From Lentilitoribacter sp. Alg239-R112 (GTDB lineage Bacteria; Pseudomonadota; Alphaproteobacteria; Rhizobiales; Rhizobiaceae): 64,000 nt of DNA. The stretch covers positions 1,488,001 to 1,552,000 of the forward strand of contig NZ_LS999833.1 in assembly GCF_900537175.1 (NCBI RefSeq), written 5' to 3'. The notes under the pieces were generated by a model, which saw only the letters and a program-made list of their open reading frames with translations, did no database searches and had not been told where the DNA came from. The translations under genes and the position numbers were made by a program. Shown here one piece after another: positions 27,310-36,629 of this stretch; the stretch's first letter is position 1, and every line of letters starts with the position of its first letter.

Positions 27310-27347
27310 CTGATATACCAGGTTGCATTGTCTGGTATATCAGATAT
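27310..27347. promoter_or_regulatory. GntR operator region between SMP-30 and gntR
   Basis: CTGATATACCAG (27310-27321) and CTGGTATATCAG (27332-27343) are exact inverted repeats 10 bp apart. The right arm runs into the 11-mer ATATCAGATAT (27337-27347). The block lies 34-71 bp upstream of the gntR start and 31 bp from the divergent SMP-30 start, so one bound regulator could control both. The same 11-mer recurs at 53947-53957 and, as complement, at 62701-62711. Confidence 0.75.
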
Positions 27348-27380
27348 TATCAAACATGCAACACAAAAATTGGAGCGACT

Positions 27381-28052
27381 ATGATGCTAACAAGACCAAA
27401 ATCCCTTCGCGAACTCGCTTTAGAGCATCTCAGAAACCGGATTATTGATGGAACACTAAAGATGGGACAAATTCTTTCAGAGCGTAGTATATCTGAAGAA
27501 CTCGGTGTTTCTAAGTCGCCGGTTCGAGAAGCATTGGCGCAACTTCGAGATGAAGGATTGGTCAGCATTGAACCCCAAAAGGGAGCGCGCGTTTTTACAC
27601 TTTCGAAGAGCGAAGTTGCGCAGATTTGTGATTTCCGACAGGCTATCGAAACCGCTGCATTTGAAATTGCCCTGGCGCGAAATCCTAAAGCGCTGGCAAA
27701 AGACATGGCAAGAGTCGTTAAGGACATGGCTGCGGCGCGTAAAGCAGATAATGAAACTAAGTATCTTGCGCTCGATACCACATTTCACCAGTTGATTTTT
27801 CAACATTGTGGAAATGATTACCTTTCCGCCAGCTACTCCAGATATGTCGGCAAAATCGCAGCACTCAGAACGCATCTGGCAAACTTGCCAAAACACACAT
27901 CACTTTCATTCGATGAACATGTGCAATTGGCTGATGCAGTTCGAGATGGTGATATGACTGTTGTACGCAAATTACTGGCAGAACATATTGATCGCACGCG
28001 ACAAGCATATTCCGTAGCGGAAGATGCCAAAGATGCAGAACACTCTAAATAA
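27381..28052 (+). CDS. GntR family regulator, FCD subgroup
   Basis: This 223-aa regulator has an N-terminal winged helix-turn-helix ('SERSISEELGVSKSPVREALAQL', then 'EGLVSIEPQKGARV') and a C-terminal FCD all-helical ligand domain. The FCD metal or ligand histidines are suggested by 'DTTFHQLIFQHCGN' and by 'DEHVQLADAV'. FCD regulators usually sense carboxylates or sugar acids. GGAG is six bases before the ATG. It sits between two ABC operons with palindromic sites on both sides, so it probably controls both and itself. Confidence 0.93.
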   Translation: MMLTRPKSLRELALEHLRNRIIDGTLKMGQILSERSISEELGVSKSPVREALAQLRDEGLVSIEPQKGARVFTLSKSEVAQICDFRQAIETAAFEIALARNPKALAKDMARVVKDMAAARKADNETKYLALDTTFHQLIFQHCGNDYLSASYSRYVGKIAALRTHLANLPKHTSLSFDEHVQLADAVRDGDMTVVRKLLAEHIDRTRQAYSVAEDAKDAEHSK

Positions 28053-28180
28053 CAGCATTGAAAGCGTAATGCACTGGTTAAAATATAAACCGCTATCGTA
28101 GTCTATATTCTTTGAAAGGTCTCTACAGCTCAATAATAACAATACCTTAGAACATGAATATAGTTTCAAACTTTAATATT

Positions 28181-28202
28181 GACATCTGACATATCAGATG
28201 TC
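28181..28202. promoter_or_regulatory. Operator before the second ABC operon
   Basis: GACATCTGA (28181-28189) and TCAGATGTC (28194-28202) are perfect 9-bp inverted repeats with a 4-bp spacer. Within them, ATATCAGATGT (28191-28201) differs by one base from the 11-mer in the gntR promoter. It lies 26 bp upstream of the TTG start of the ATPase gene, where a repressor would block transcription. Confidence 0.68.
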
Positions 28203-28227
28203 ACATTGAGATTGGGAGGACTATAAT

Positions 28228-29805
28228 TTGCTACAAGATAGAAATATAGCAACGGCTGAAGCAAACGACGCGCCGCTGTTTGAACTGAGAAACATTCAAA
28301 AAAAGTTTGGCTCGGTTGCCGTCCTTCACGATTTAAATTTCCAATTGAACGCTGGAGAAATTCACGCATTTGTCGGAGAAAACGGTGCAGGGAAATCGAC
28401 TTGTTTGGGTTTGTTATACGGACTGTACCAACCGTCCGCAGGTGGTGTTTATCGCGATGGTCAACCCGTTCGCATTGAAAGCCCCTCTCATGCACAAACA
28501 CTTGGCATAGGATGTGTTTTCCAGGAGTTGAGCCTTGCCGGATCACTATCAGTGGCCGAAAACATATTTGCTGGTCGAGCTCCCACTCGGTTTGGAATTG
28601 TCGATTGGTCTGAACTTAGACGTAAGGCAGAAGCTGTTTTGGCAGAATTTGATCTTGATCTTGATGTATCAGCACCAGTTGACAGCTTGCCGATCAGCAC
28701 ACGGCAAATTGTTGAGATTGCGAAGGCGCTCTCGCTGAACTCAAAGATATTATTACTAGATGAACCAACATCTGCGCTCACGCCAGATGAAGTCAATGCA
28801 TTGTTTGTCGTGTTGCGCAAGCTAACAGCGCGTGGCATCGGTATCGTTTATGTCAGCCATCATATGTCTGAAATTTTTGAGATCTCGGACAGAATTTCTG
28901 TTCTACGCGATGGACGAAAGATCAGCACCTGCAAGACCTGTGACACGACTCAGGCGCAGGTTGTCGGTGAAATGATCGGTAACGCGCATCCGGGTGATGT
29001 TGAACGCGCATCCAACGAATTGGGAGAAGTTGTACTAGATGTGCAGAACTTATCGCACCCAAGTTTGTTCAGCGATATCTCTTTCTCCATAAAGAAGGGT
29101 GAAATTTTAGGACTTGCTGGCTTGCTTGGGTCGCGGCGAAGCGAAATCGTACGCGCAATTGCAGGACTATTACAGGGCTATTCCGGAGACATCTCTCTAA
29201 ACGGCAACCGCTCATCTTTTTCCTCCCTTCGCCAGGCTATGAAAGCTGGCGTTGGCTTTGTTCCGGAGGAGCGAAAAACCGAAGGTCTGTTTTTGAATAA
29301 CACTCTCGGCGAGAACCTTGTCGCCTCCAGCCTTAAACAACACACAAAACTCGGTATATTGCAACCTCACTCCATTAACGAGGCGGCATATAAGGCAATA
29401 GATGCCTTTGGCGTCAAAACACGCGGACCAAGCGAAAAAATTGGTTCTCTCTCTGGCGGGAATCAGCAAAAAATCATGCTTGCAAAGTGGCTGGAACGAT
29501 CACCGGATTTGTTGATCATTGAAGAACCCACAAAGGGTGTGGACGTTGGTGCCAAATTTCAGATTCACACTGAATTGCAAAGGCGTGCAGCCGAAGGTAT
29601 GGCAGTTCTGGTCGTATCATCTGATTTCCCTGAACTGGTTTCGCTCGCTAACCGAATTCTTGTAATCCATGATGGTCGCATTACCGGATCGACAGATGCC
29701 AAAGACGCAAGTGAAGACACTTTGCTGCAAATGGCCGCCGGTTTACCCACCACTCATTCAACAAATAATAATCTGGCAACAAATAATAATCAGGTAGGAT
29801 TCTGA
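28228..29805 (+). CDS. RbsA-type sugar ABC ATPase (second system)
   Basis: This 525-aa double nucleotide-binding-domain ATPase has Walker A GENGAGKST and Walker B 'KILLLDEPTSALTPDE' in the first half. The first signature is degenerate ('LPISTRQIVEIAKAL'). The second half keeps 'SLSGGNQQKIML' and 'LLIIEEPTKGVDVG'. Translation should start at TTG 28228: GGGAGGA is correctly spaced before it and no ATG is available nearby. An unstructured Asn-rich tail ends the protein. It is the first gene of a five-gene plus-strand operon beyond gntR. Confidence 0.93.
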   Translation: MLQDRNIATAEANDAPLFELRNIQKKFGSVAVLHDLNFQLNAGEIHAFVGENGAGKSTCLGLLYGLYQPSAGGVYRDGQPVRIESPSHAQTLGIGCVFQELSLAGSLSVAENIFAGRAPTRFGIVDWSELRRKAEAVLAEFDLDLDVSAPVDSLPISTRQIVEIAKALSLNSKILLLDEPTSALTPDEVNALFVVLRKLTARGIGIVYVSHHMSEIFEISDRISVLRDGRKISTCKTCDTTQAQVVGEMIGNAHPGDVERASNELGEVVLDVQNLSHPSLFSDISFSIKKGEILGLAGLLGSRRSEIVRAIAGLLQGYSGDISLNGNRSSFSSLRQAMKAGVGFVPEERKTEGLFLNNTLGENLVASSLKQHTKLGILQPHSINEAAYKAIDAFGVKTRGPSEKIGSLSGGNQQKIMLAKWLERSPDLLIIEEPTKGVDVGAKFQIHTELQRRAAEGMAVLVVSSDFPELVSLANRILVIHDGRITGSTDAKDASEDTLLQMAAGLPTTHSTNNNLATNNNQVGF

Positions 29806-29806
29806 C

Positions 29807-30814
29807 GTGACAACAACGCTAGCCGCCACCCAACAATCGCAACAAAAACCAATGCCAAAGTCACTGGTAAAACGTGTGCTCGGTGCATTTGTAGATATAA
29901 GAGAATTGACATTAGTTGTGTTAATTCTCGCGATCATCATCACGATGTCAACACTGAACCCCTACTTCCTTTCAATTTCCAATTTCCGCGCCATATCGGT
30001 GGGCATGGCTCCAACTGCGGTCATTGTCATTGGCATGGCCATCCTGCTGGCTTCTGGCGGGTTTGACCTTTCTGTAGGTTCGGTTATGGCCTTGTCATCT
30101 ACCGTCGTCGCAATGCTGTTGCTTGCAGGCGTACCAATCCCTGTTGCCGTCATCGCAGGAATAGTGCTTGGTGGCGTTGCTGGCTTGGTAAATGGGGTGC
30201 TTGTCACCGGGTTGGGAATAAATCCGCTGATTGCAACCCTGGGCACGATGTCGATAACTCGCGGCATTGCGCTTGTGCTGACGGAAGGTTTTTCTCTATC
30301 CAGTCTACCCCCAGAATTTGCATGGATTGGAAAAGCAACGTTTAGCGGCTTTCCAGTGCTCGTTTTACTTACTCTTGTGTTGGTTCTCGTCTTTGATCTT
30401 GCGGTCCGGCACACACGATTTTTCAGGCAGGTTTATTTCATTGGCGCAAATGAAAAAGCAGCAATGCTGTCGGGTATTCATGTCTCGCGCGTCAGAATTA
30501 TATCCTATGTTCTAACTGGTATGCTCGCTGCATTCGCAGGTGTGCTTCTGGCCTCAAGACTCATGAGTGGCACACCAACCGCAGGCAACGGCATCGAACT
30601 GCAAGTGCTTGCCGCAGCTGTTATTGGGGGCGCGTCGCTACGTGGTGGTGAAGGAACAATTCTCGGGGCGTTTCTTGGTGTCGTATTCGTCGCGTTAATC
30701 AACAATTCGATGACCATGCTTGCTGTGTCTATTTACTGGCAAATGATCGTCATCGGCGCTGTTCTGGTGAGTGCAGTCGCTCTGGACATGCTGATACGCG
30801 GTAAACGCGACTGA
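29807..30814 (+). CDS. RbsC-type sugar ABC permease (second system)
   Basis: This 335-aa polytopic permease has the family blocks 'GGFDLSVGSVMALSSTV' and 'AAAVIGGASLRGGEGTILGAFLG'. The short polar N-terminus (TTTLAATQQSQQKPMPK) is cytosolic. The start is GTG at 29807, one base after the ATPase stop. It forms the channel of the second importer flanking gntR. It is a distant paralogue of the permease at 22.8 kb rather than a recent duplicate, since identity is limited to the family motifs. Confidence 0.92.
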   Translation: MTTTLAATQQSQQKPMPKSLVKRVLGAFVDIRELTLVVLILAIIITMSTLNPYFLSISNFRAISVGMAPTAVIVIGMAILLASGGFDLSVGSVMALSSTVVAMLLLAGVPIPVAVIAGIVLGGVAGLVNGVLVTGLGINPLIATLGTMSITRGIALVLTEGFSLSSLPPEFAWIGKATFSGFPVLVLLTLVLVLVFDLAVRHTRFFRQVYFIGANEKAAMLSGIHVSRVRIISYVLTGMLAAFAGVLLASRLMSGTPTAGNGIELQVLAAAVIGGASLRGGEGTILGAFLGVVFVALINNSMTMLAVSIYWQMIVIGAVLVSAVALDMLIRGKRD

Positions 30815-30866
30815 CCAGATTACCTATTTTCAAATCACTTAAATTAACATCAAAAGGGAGAATATT

Positions 30867-31865
30867 ATGAGTGAGACGGATGTAAACAGACGAAAACTGC
30901 TGGCAACGGGTGCCGTTGCCGGACTGGCATCAGCTTTTGGATTGCCAAGCCTATCAAGCGAAGCAGTCGCGCAGGCTGCAGGTAAAGAATATGTATTCCT
31001 ATCTATTGTAACACAGGTACCTTTCTGGGTTGATTATCGCAATGCCATGAAAGATCTGGAAGAATTAATGGGCATTAAAGCCACATTCACTGGTCCACTT
31101 GACTTTGATACTGCCGCTCAGGCCCGCCAGTTGGATGAGCTGATTGCGCGACGCCCTGCCGGAATTTTGATCTTCCCAGGAGATCCTGCAACTTTAGCAC
31201 CAGGTGTTGAACGTGCTGTCGAAGCTGGTATTCCCATCACATGCTGCATTGGCGATATCCCGGGCAGCCCTCGATCCACGTTCCTTGGAATCAATGGTGT
31301 GCAAGCTGGTCGTGTCGGTGGCGAAATGCTGGCAGAAGCTATTGGCGGCAAGGGTAAGGTTATTTTGGGTACATTCCCTGCTCCATCTACACTTGAGCGC
31401 GTTGAAGGGTACAAGCAAATATTTGCAGAAAAATATCCTGATATTGAAGTCGTCGATGTCGTCAATGATAAAGCGGATCCTTCCTATGCACCCACAGCTT
31501 ATCTTCAGGCCATACAGGCAAACCCTGACATTGTTGGCATTGGTGGTACAGATGGTGATAGCGGCAAAGGCGCTGCGATTGCAGTGACAGAAGCTGGTCG
31601 TGTGGGTGATATTAAAATTGTTGCGATGGATCGTAATGATGACATGCTTCCGTATATTGAGGATGGAACAATCACCGGAGCAGTGGCGCAGAAATCATAT
31701 CTGGAGATCTTCCTTGCCTTCCATATGATGCATTGGCAAAACACGGATGGATTGAAAGTTCTACCGGACTGGCGTGCTGCTGGCATCAACCCATTGCCAG
31801 AGCGTGTTGAAACTGGTGTTATGCCAATTACAGCTGACAACGTTGGGCAATTTAAACACGTATAA
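30867..31865 (+). CDS. Tat-exported sugar-binding protein
   Basis: This 332-aa periplasmic-binding-protein type I protein has a twin-arginine signal peptide, 'NRRKLLATGAVAGLASAFG', rather than a Sec signal. The mature protein has the RbsB fold: 'VFLSIVTQVPFWVDYRNAMKD', 'ARRPAGILIFPGDPATLAPG', and 'VGIGGTDGDSGKGAAIAVTE'. Export by Tat implies folding in the cytoplasm before transport. AAAAGGGAGAA provides a good ribosome-binding site. It follows its ATPase and permease, the reverse order of the first system, and is followed by a hairpin. Confidence 0.9.
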   Translation: MSETDVNRRKLLATGAVAGLASAFGLPSLSSEAVAQAAGKEYVFLSIVTQVPFWVDYRNAMKDLEELMGIKATFTGPLDFDTAAQARQLDELIARRPAGILIFPGDPATLAPGVERAVEAGIPITCCIGDIPGSPRSTFLGINGVQAGRVGGEMLAEAIGGKGKVILGTFPAPSTLERVEGYKQIFAEKYPDIEVVDVVNDKADPSYAPTAYLQAIQANPDIVGIGGTDGDSGKGAAIAVTEAGRVGDIKIVAMDRNDDMLPYIEDGTITGAVAQKSYLEIFLAFHMMHWQNTDGLKVLPDWRAAGINPLPERVETGVMPITADNVGQFKHV

Positions 31866-31870
31866 ATCCT

Positions 31871-31894
31871 CTGGCACCGCTTTTGCGGTGCCAG
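31871..31894 (+). terminator. Hairpin after the Tat-type binding protein
   Basis: CTGGCACCGC (31871-31880) and GCGGTGCCAG (31885-31894) form a perfect 10-bp stem with a TTTT loop, 5 bp after the stop. Only a weak CTTTCC follows. It could be a partial terminator that lowers expression of the two downstream enzymes. Confidence 0.7.
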
Positions 31895-31914
31895 CTTTCC
31901 GCTAGGAACGTCTT

Positions 31915-32823
31915 GTGCAAGATATTTGGCAAATTTCATCACTCTCTCAAGATGACTTAATCTTGCATATCCTACCCGGCATTGGCGGGCGACTTTGGGA
32001 TATCACCTACAAACAACAATCACTTTTGTTTCAAAACAACGATTTGGTTGGACACCAACCTGATCTTTCTTCCTTGAAAAATCTGCCAACAAGATCTCCG
32101 CAATTTGCATTTCCACTTTGGGGCGGCGAGAAGACCTGGATAGCACCCGATAATCTATGGCCTGATGGCGGCCCGTACCCTGTTTTAGATTCTGGTTCAT
32201 ATGAGATAGTGTTTCAAGATGAACAACAAATCACAATACAAAGCCAAATTTGCAATATATCTCAATTACAGATCGAACGCTCAATCAAATTAGGCGACGA
32301 TGCGCGCATAACGATCTCCCACAAAGTCACCAATCATGGTTTAGAGGATCGCATGGCGGGTATCTGGTCTGTTCTTATGCTCGATCATCCAACACAAATA
32401 GGTGTTGTATCCGGCCCTCAAACAGTTACACCCATTTTTGGCAAGCCTGATGGCCACTATCGAGTTGCTGATAGCAAGCTGATTTGCGTTTGTGAAACGT
32501 TGGCCGAATTTAAAATTGGCGTTGACAATCCAAACGGACGGGTATTTTTGAAGTTGGGTGAAAAAAACAATCCAATTTGGATGGCAGGCCTTACAAAACC
32601 ACCCTCCCCGCAAGCTACATTTGCGCATGATCACTCGCTCGAGATTTTTAACTCTGGTGACTATCAATATTGTGAAGTGGAATGGCATGCGCCTGCAAAG
32701 ATGCTAAAGCCAAACGAGAGTACGGTGTTTGAACAAACTTTTATCCCTTGGTCAGGCGAACAAATACCGGATAAATTAAAACTTACCCCTCAAGAAATGG
32801 AACTCATGTCATGTATGTCCTAA
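31915..32823 (+). CDS. Aldose-epimerase-like (DUF4380-type) protein
   Basis: This 302-aa protein has a galactose-mutarotase-like beta-sandwich pattern. 'GIGGRLWDITY' near the start and 'FAFPLWGGEKTWIAPD' resemble DUF4380 proteins. 'ARITISHKVTNHG' and 'YCEVEWHAP' follow in the expected places. A role in interconverting anomers of the imported sugar is likely, but catalytic residues cannot be assigned with certainty. Translation begins at GTG 31915 after AGGAACG. The end overlaps the next gene by 13 bp. Confidence 0.7.
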   Translation: MQDIWQISSLSQDDLILHILPGIGGRLWDITYKQQSLLFQNNDLVGHQPDLSSLKNLPTRSPQFAFPLWGGEKTWIAPDNLWPDGGPYPVLDSGSYEIVFQDEQQITIQSQICNISQLQIERSIKLGDDARITISHKVTNHGLEDRMAGIWSVLMLDHPTQIGVVSGPQTVTPIFGKPDGHYRVADSKLICVCETLAEFKIGVDNPNGRVFLKLGEKNNPIWMAGLTKPPSPQATFAHDHSLEIFNSGDYQYCEVEWHAPAKMLKPNESTVFEQTFIPWSGEQIPDKLKLTPQEMELMSCMS

Positions 32824-33620
32824 TTACTGGCGCTGGCGGTCATCTCGGTCGCAAACTATTTGATCATCTGGATGCTCAAGATGGTTTTGATGTAAGCGGG
32901 CTGGATATTAAATCTGTCGACCACCCTCGAATCCATACCGCAGACCTGAGCAACGACACGAGCTGGAGCCAGCATTTTGAAGGGGTTGATGTCATTGTGC
33001 ATCTCGCGGGCGATAGAGAGCCCACCGCAAGCTGGCAATCGGCAGTAAAAAACAACATGGACGCCACGCTCACACTTTATCATGAGGCCGTGGAGAAAAA
33101 AGTTTCACGCGTCGTTTTCGCAAGTTCAAACTGGGTTCATGGTGATAAACGTTTTACCCGCCAGAAGCTTAACAGCACGACACCACCAGGCCCTGTAAAC
33201 GCCTATGGCATGTCCAAACTCTTTTGTGAGAGAACAGGCGCTTATTTTGCTGAGCACCATGATTTATCCGTGATCTGTTTACGGATCGGTTGGACGCAAT
33301 GGACACACAATAACCAACCCGGACCTCATATGGCGATGGGGCGTTGGGGACAGGAAATGTGGCTCAGCGATCAAGATTTTTTAAATGGCATGCAATCTGC
33401 CATCACAGCAAAAGATGTTGATTTCGCCGCTCTTAACCTGATGTCAAACAATGCCGGAATGCGCTGGGATATCAATGAGACCATAAACACAATCGGATAT
33501 GCGCCCGTAGACGGCGCTCCCGCAAAAATCACACCATTCATCCAATTAAAATCATTCATGAAAAAGCTTTTTTCAAACTCTTTCCCAAAAATTTCCGACC
33601 AGCATTTTCCTGACTGGTGA
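32811..33620 (+). CDS. NAD-dependent epimerase/dehydrogenase, Udh-like
   Basis: This 269-aa extended SDR has the Rossmann motif GAGGHLG, 'VFASSNWVHG' and the catalytic Tyr-Lys pair in 'AYGMSKLFCE'. The pattern 'LRIG' followed later by 'LSDQDFLNGMQSA' resembles uronate dehydrogenases, which oxidise uronic acids to aldarolactones. An aldose dehydrogenase of the same branch is also possible. The start overlaps the mutarotase-like gene by 13 bp. A lactone made by it would be a substrate for the SMP-30 protein encoded across gntR. Confidence 0.75.
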   Translation: MYVLITGAGGHLGRKLFDHLDAQDGFDVSGLDIKSVDHPRIHTADLSNDTSWSQHFEGVDVIVHLAGDREPTASWQSAVKNNMDATLTLYHEAVEKKVSRVVFASSNWVHGDKRFTRQKLNSTTPPGPVNAYGMSKLFCERTGAYFAEHHDLSVICLRIGWTQWTHNNQPGPHMAMGRWGQEMWLSDQDFLNGMQSAITAKDVDFAALNLMSNNAGMRWDINETINTIGYAPVDGAPAKITPFIQLKSFMKKLFSNSFPKISDQHFPDW

Positions 33621-33669
33621 AATGGCCATAACCGGACCAATACCACAGATCAGAATCCAAGAGGTTTTC

Positions 33670-34782
33670 CTAACGAATGCGTTCTGTTGTCTCCGGATCA
33701 AAGAAAACTGCTTTTGACATGTTAAATGCAAGGTTGGTTTTTGCACCTGCCTTAATCTTAGCATCTGCCCGCAAACGGGCGATGGCTTCTCCGCCACCCA
33801 GGTTAACCACAGCAAACGTATCCGAACCTGCAGGTTCAACAACATCGATCATGCATTCGTGCTGACTTATCTGAGAAGATGTTCGATCTGCGGCCTCTGG
33901 ATCTGTTAGAGCTTCCGGGCGGATACCAAATAAAACCGTTTTATCTACATAATTTTTTATGTCGGCTATGTTATCAATAGGAAGTTCAATTTTTTTCTCA
34001 TCAAATGATTGAATTTCAACAGCAAAACGGCCTCCACTCTCCACGACTTTGGCGTCAATCAGGTTCATTGATGGTGAGCCCATAAATGTTGCAACAAACA
34101 CATTGTTCGGATCATTGTAAACTTCATCGGGAGTGCCAAATTGCTGCAAATATCCGTCTTGTAGAACGGCAATTTTTGTAGCCAGAGTCAATGCTTCTAT
34201 CTGATCGTGCGTAACATAAACAATTGTTGTGCCCATGCGCGCATGAAGCCGCTTGATCTCTGTACGCATATCAACTCGTAATTTTGCATCCAGATTTGAT
34301 AATGGCTCATCAAACAGGAATACCTGCGGATCACGCACCAGGGCACGCCCCATAGCAACACGTTGACGTTGGCCGCCTGACAGTTGGCTTGGCTTACGAT
34401 CCAGCAACTCTTTGATTTGCAGCATAGACGAAACATCTTCAATGGCTTTAGTCTGTGTGGCCTTGTCCAGCCCGCGAATTTCCATTCCGAAGCTAATATT
34501 CTCTGCAACAGTCATATTTGGATATAGCGCATAGGATTGAAAAACCATCGCAATATCACGCTTGGATGGATGCAATGACCCGACTGAGCGTTCACCGATT
34601 TGAATATCACCAGATGTAATCTCCTCAAGACCAGCGATTGTGTTCAAAAGTGTAGATTTTCCGCAACCGGATGGCCCAACAAGAACGAGGAAGCCACCAT
34701 CTTCAATTTCGAGATCAATGCCTTTAAGCACATCGACCTTGCCATAGGATTTACTTAGGTTTTTAATTTTAAGAGATGCCAA
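33670..34782 (-). CDS. MalK/UgpC-type ABC ATPase
   Basis: This 370-aa sugar ABC ATPase has Walker [10 protein letters not shown], signature LSGGQRQR, Walker B '[16 protein letters not shown]' and the switch His in 'VYVTHDQIEA'. The C-terminal TOBE/OB domain, 'FGIRPEALTDPE' to 'AFNMSKAVFFDPET', is complete. It serves the glucose/mannose-type importer encoded just upstream. The gene order (binding protein, permease F, permease G, ATPase) is standard, and the spacing to permease G is 6 bp. It is convergent with the Udh-like gene. Confidence 0.93.
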   Translation of the reverse strand: MASLKIKNLSKSYGKVDVLKGIDLEIEDGGFLVLVGPSGCGKSTLLNTIAGLEEITSGDIQIGERSVGSLHPSKRDIAMVFQSYALYPNMTVAENISFGMEIRGLDKATQTKAIEDVSSMLQIKELLDRKPSQLSGGQRQRVAMGRALVRDPQVFLFDEPLSNLDAKLRVDMRTEIKRLHARMGTTIVYVTHDQIEALTLATKIAVLQDGYLQQFGTPDEVYNDPNNVFVATFMGSPSMNLIDAKVVESGGRFAVEIQSFDEKKIELPIDNIADIKNYVDKTVLFGIRPEALTDPEAADRTSSQISQHECMIDVVEPAGSDTFAVVNLGGGEAIARLRADAKIKAGAKTNLAFNMSKAVFFDPETTERIR

Positions 34783-34788
34783 TTTTAT

Positions 34789-35673
34789 CTATCCTTTAAC
34801 TGCGCCGGCCATAAGGCCCCGCACGAAATATTTACCTGCAACGATATACACCAAAAGCGTTGGCAAGGCGGCCAATATGGCACCTGCAAAATGCACGTTA
34901 TATTCTTTTACACCGTGTGATGAGTTCACCAAATTGTTCAATGCAACAGTCATTGGTGTCGAACCGAAACCGGAAAAAGATGCGCCAAACAGAAAGTCAT
35001 TCCACTGATTTGTAAATTGCCAAATGACCGTCACAACAATGATTGGCCCCGAACTTGGCAATAAAATACGTCGGAATATTTGGAAAAATGTAGCCCCATC
35101 AATTTGGGCCGCTTTGATTAACTCTGTTGGGAATGCAGCATAATAGTTTCGAAAGAACAATGTCGAAAAGCCAATACCATATACAAGATGAATAAGAATA
35201 AGGCCAAAAATAGAGCCTGATAATCCTAAGACACCAAGCACCTTCGCCGCAGGGATCAGTACAATTTGAAATGGAATGAAACAAGATAACAGCATCAGAC
35301 CAAATACGATTCCATCACCCTTAAATTTCCATTTGGTCAGAACATACCCATTCAGCGCGCCTAGCACAGTGGAAAGGAAAACAGCAGGCACAACAATTAG
35401 AATTGAATTTATAAAATACGGCTTTAACCCCGTCGATTCGACACCGATCTGTGCGGAAGACCATGCCGATAACCAGGGTTCAATCGTCCATAACTTTGGC
35501 AAAGCCATTAGATCGCCACCTCTTATCTCATCAAGAGGTTTAAGAGAGTTCACGACCATGACATAGAGCGGCAAGAGATAGTAAACCAGAAAAATCAGTA
35601 GAACCGAGTAAATCAATGCACGGGTAAGCTTATTACCACTAACGGCATTATCTTGAGAAATCATGCCGCTCAT
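34789..35673 (-). CDS. MalG-type sugar ABC permease
   Basis: This 294-aa inner-membrane permease is of the carbohydrate-uptake-1 type with about six helices. The EAA loop that contacts the ATPase is 'ELIKAAQIDGATFFQIFRRI'. 'VKG' ends the protein, as is common in the MalG/UgpE group. It overlaps the MalF-type gene by ATGA. The partner proteins indicate glucose or mannose as substrate. Confidence 0.92.
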   Translation of the reverse strand: MSGMISQDNAVSGNKLTRALIYSVLLIFLVYYLLPLYVMVVNSLKPLDEIRGGDLMALPKLWTIEPWLSAWSSAQIGVESTGLKPYFINSILIVVPAVFLSTVLGALNGYVLTKWKFKGDGIVFGLMLLSCFIPFQIVLIPAAKVLGVLGLSGSIFGLILIHLVYGIGFSTLFFRNYYAAFPTELIKAAQIDGATFFQIFRRILLPSSGPIIVVTVIWQFTNQWNDFLFGASFSGFGSTPMTVALNNLVNSSHGVKEYNVHFAGAILAALPTLLVYIVAGKYFVRGLMAGAVKG

Positions 35674-36560
35674 CTTTGATCTCCGCTTTTAAGTTCGCTA
35701 TACAAATAAGGAATTATGATGGAAAAAATCATTATCATCATGATGATTGCAGATGATGCTCCAATCCCCATTTGATTTCGCGTAAACGTGTAGGAATACA
35801 TAAATGTTGCTGGAACCTCGGTCGCTCGACCAGGACCACCACCAGTCAGCGCAATGACCAAATCGTAGGCCTTAATTGCCAGATGCGCCAACACGACAAA
35901 TGCAGATAAAAAGACCGGTCGCATCATGGGTATGATAATTCTTCTATAAATTTGAAAAGAAGAAGCGCCATCAATTTGGGCCGCTTTAATAATTTCATTA
36001 TCAACACCGCGCAGGCCAGCAAGAAACATCGCCATGACAAATCCGGAAGATTGCCAAACCGCGGCGATAACCACCGTGTAGATGGCGTAATTTCGATCCT
36101 TGATCCAAGCAAAATGGAAGCTATCCCAACCTAGATTATGAAATGTGTTTTCAATACCAATACCCGGATCCAAAAACCATTTCCAAGCTGTACCGGTTAC
36201 AATAAATGACAATGCCATAGGATAGAGATAGATTGGGCGTATGATGCCCTCAGCACGAATTTTTTGATCAAGTAAGATTGCAAGAAACAGTCCAAGTACA
36301 GAGCATATCCCGATGTAAAGGATACCAAAAATGGCGAGATTCACCAATGCGGTATTCCAATGTCGCAGGGCAAATAGCTTACTGTAATTTTCAAACCCCA
36401 CCCAGCCATAAGATGGCAGCATGCGCGAATCTGTGAAGGATAAGTAGCCTGTATAAAGTATAAATCCATACACAAAGAGCAGAACCAAAAAGAAGCTTGG
36501 TGCAAGCACTAGGCGTGGTAACCACTGCTGAATGCGATCCATTAAAATTTTCCTGATCAA
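35670..36560 (-). CDS. MalF-type sugar ABC permease
   Basis: This 296-aa permease has about six transmembrane segments, the first near residues 16-36. The EAA motif is 'EIIKAAQIDGASSFQIYRRI', paired with the nearly identical loop in the MalG-type partner. The segment 'TGGGPGRATEVPATFMY' is typical of the glucose/mannose group. It is separated from the binding-protein gene by 69 bp that contain an 11-bp hairpin. Confidence 0.92.
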   Translation of the reverse strand: MIRKILMDRIQQWLPRLVLAPSFFLVLLFVYGFILYTGYLSFTDSRMLPSYGWVGFENYSKLFALRHWNTALVNLAIFGILYIGICSVLGLFLAILLDQKIRAEGIIRPIYLYPMALSFIVTGTAWKWFLDPGIGIENTFHNLGWDSFHFAWIKDRNYAIYTVVIAAVWQSSGFVMAMFLAGLRGVDNEIIKAAQIDGASSFQIYRRIIIPMMRPVFLSAFVVLAHLAIKAYDLVIALTGGGPGRATEVPATFMYSYTFTRNQMGIGASSAIIMMIMIFSIIIPYLYSELKSGDQR

Positions 36561-36578
36561 CTATTTCTTTTAAAAATG

Positions 36579-36607
36579 AGATCGGCAGAAAATACATCTG
36601 CCGATCT
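36579..36607 (-). terminator. Hairpin between binding-protein and permease genes
   Basis: AGATCGGCAGA (36579-36589) pairs with TCTGCCGATCT (36597-36607) through an 11-bp perfect stem and a 7-nt loop. It is 22 bp past the binding-protein stop. On the minus strand a loose T-rich run (CATTTTTAAAA) follows, so partial termination is plausible. Confidence 0.75.
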
Positions 36608-36629
36608 TTAACAAGTTAGTTAACAGGCA

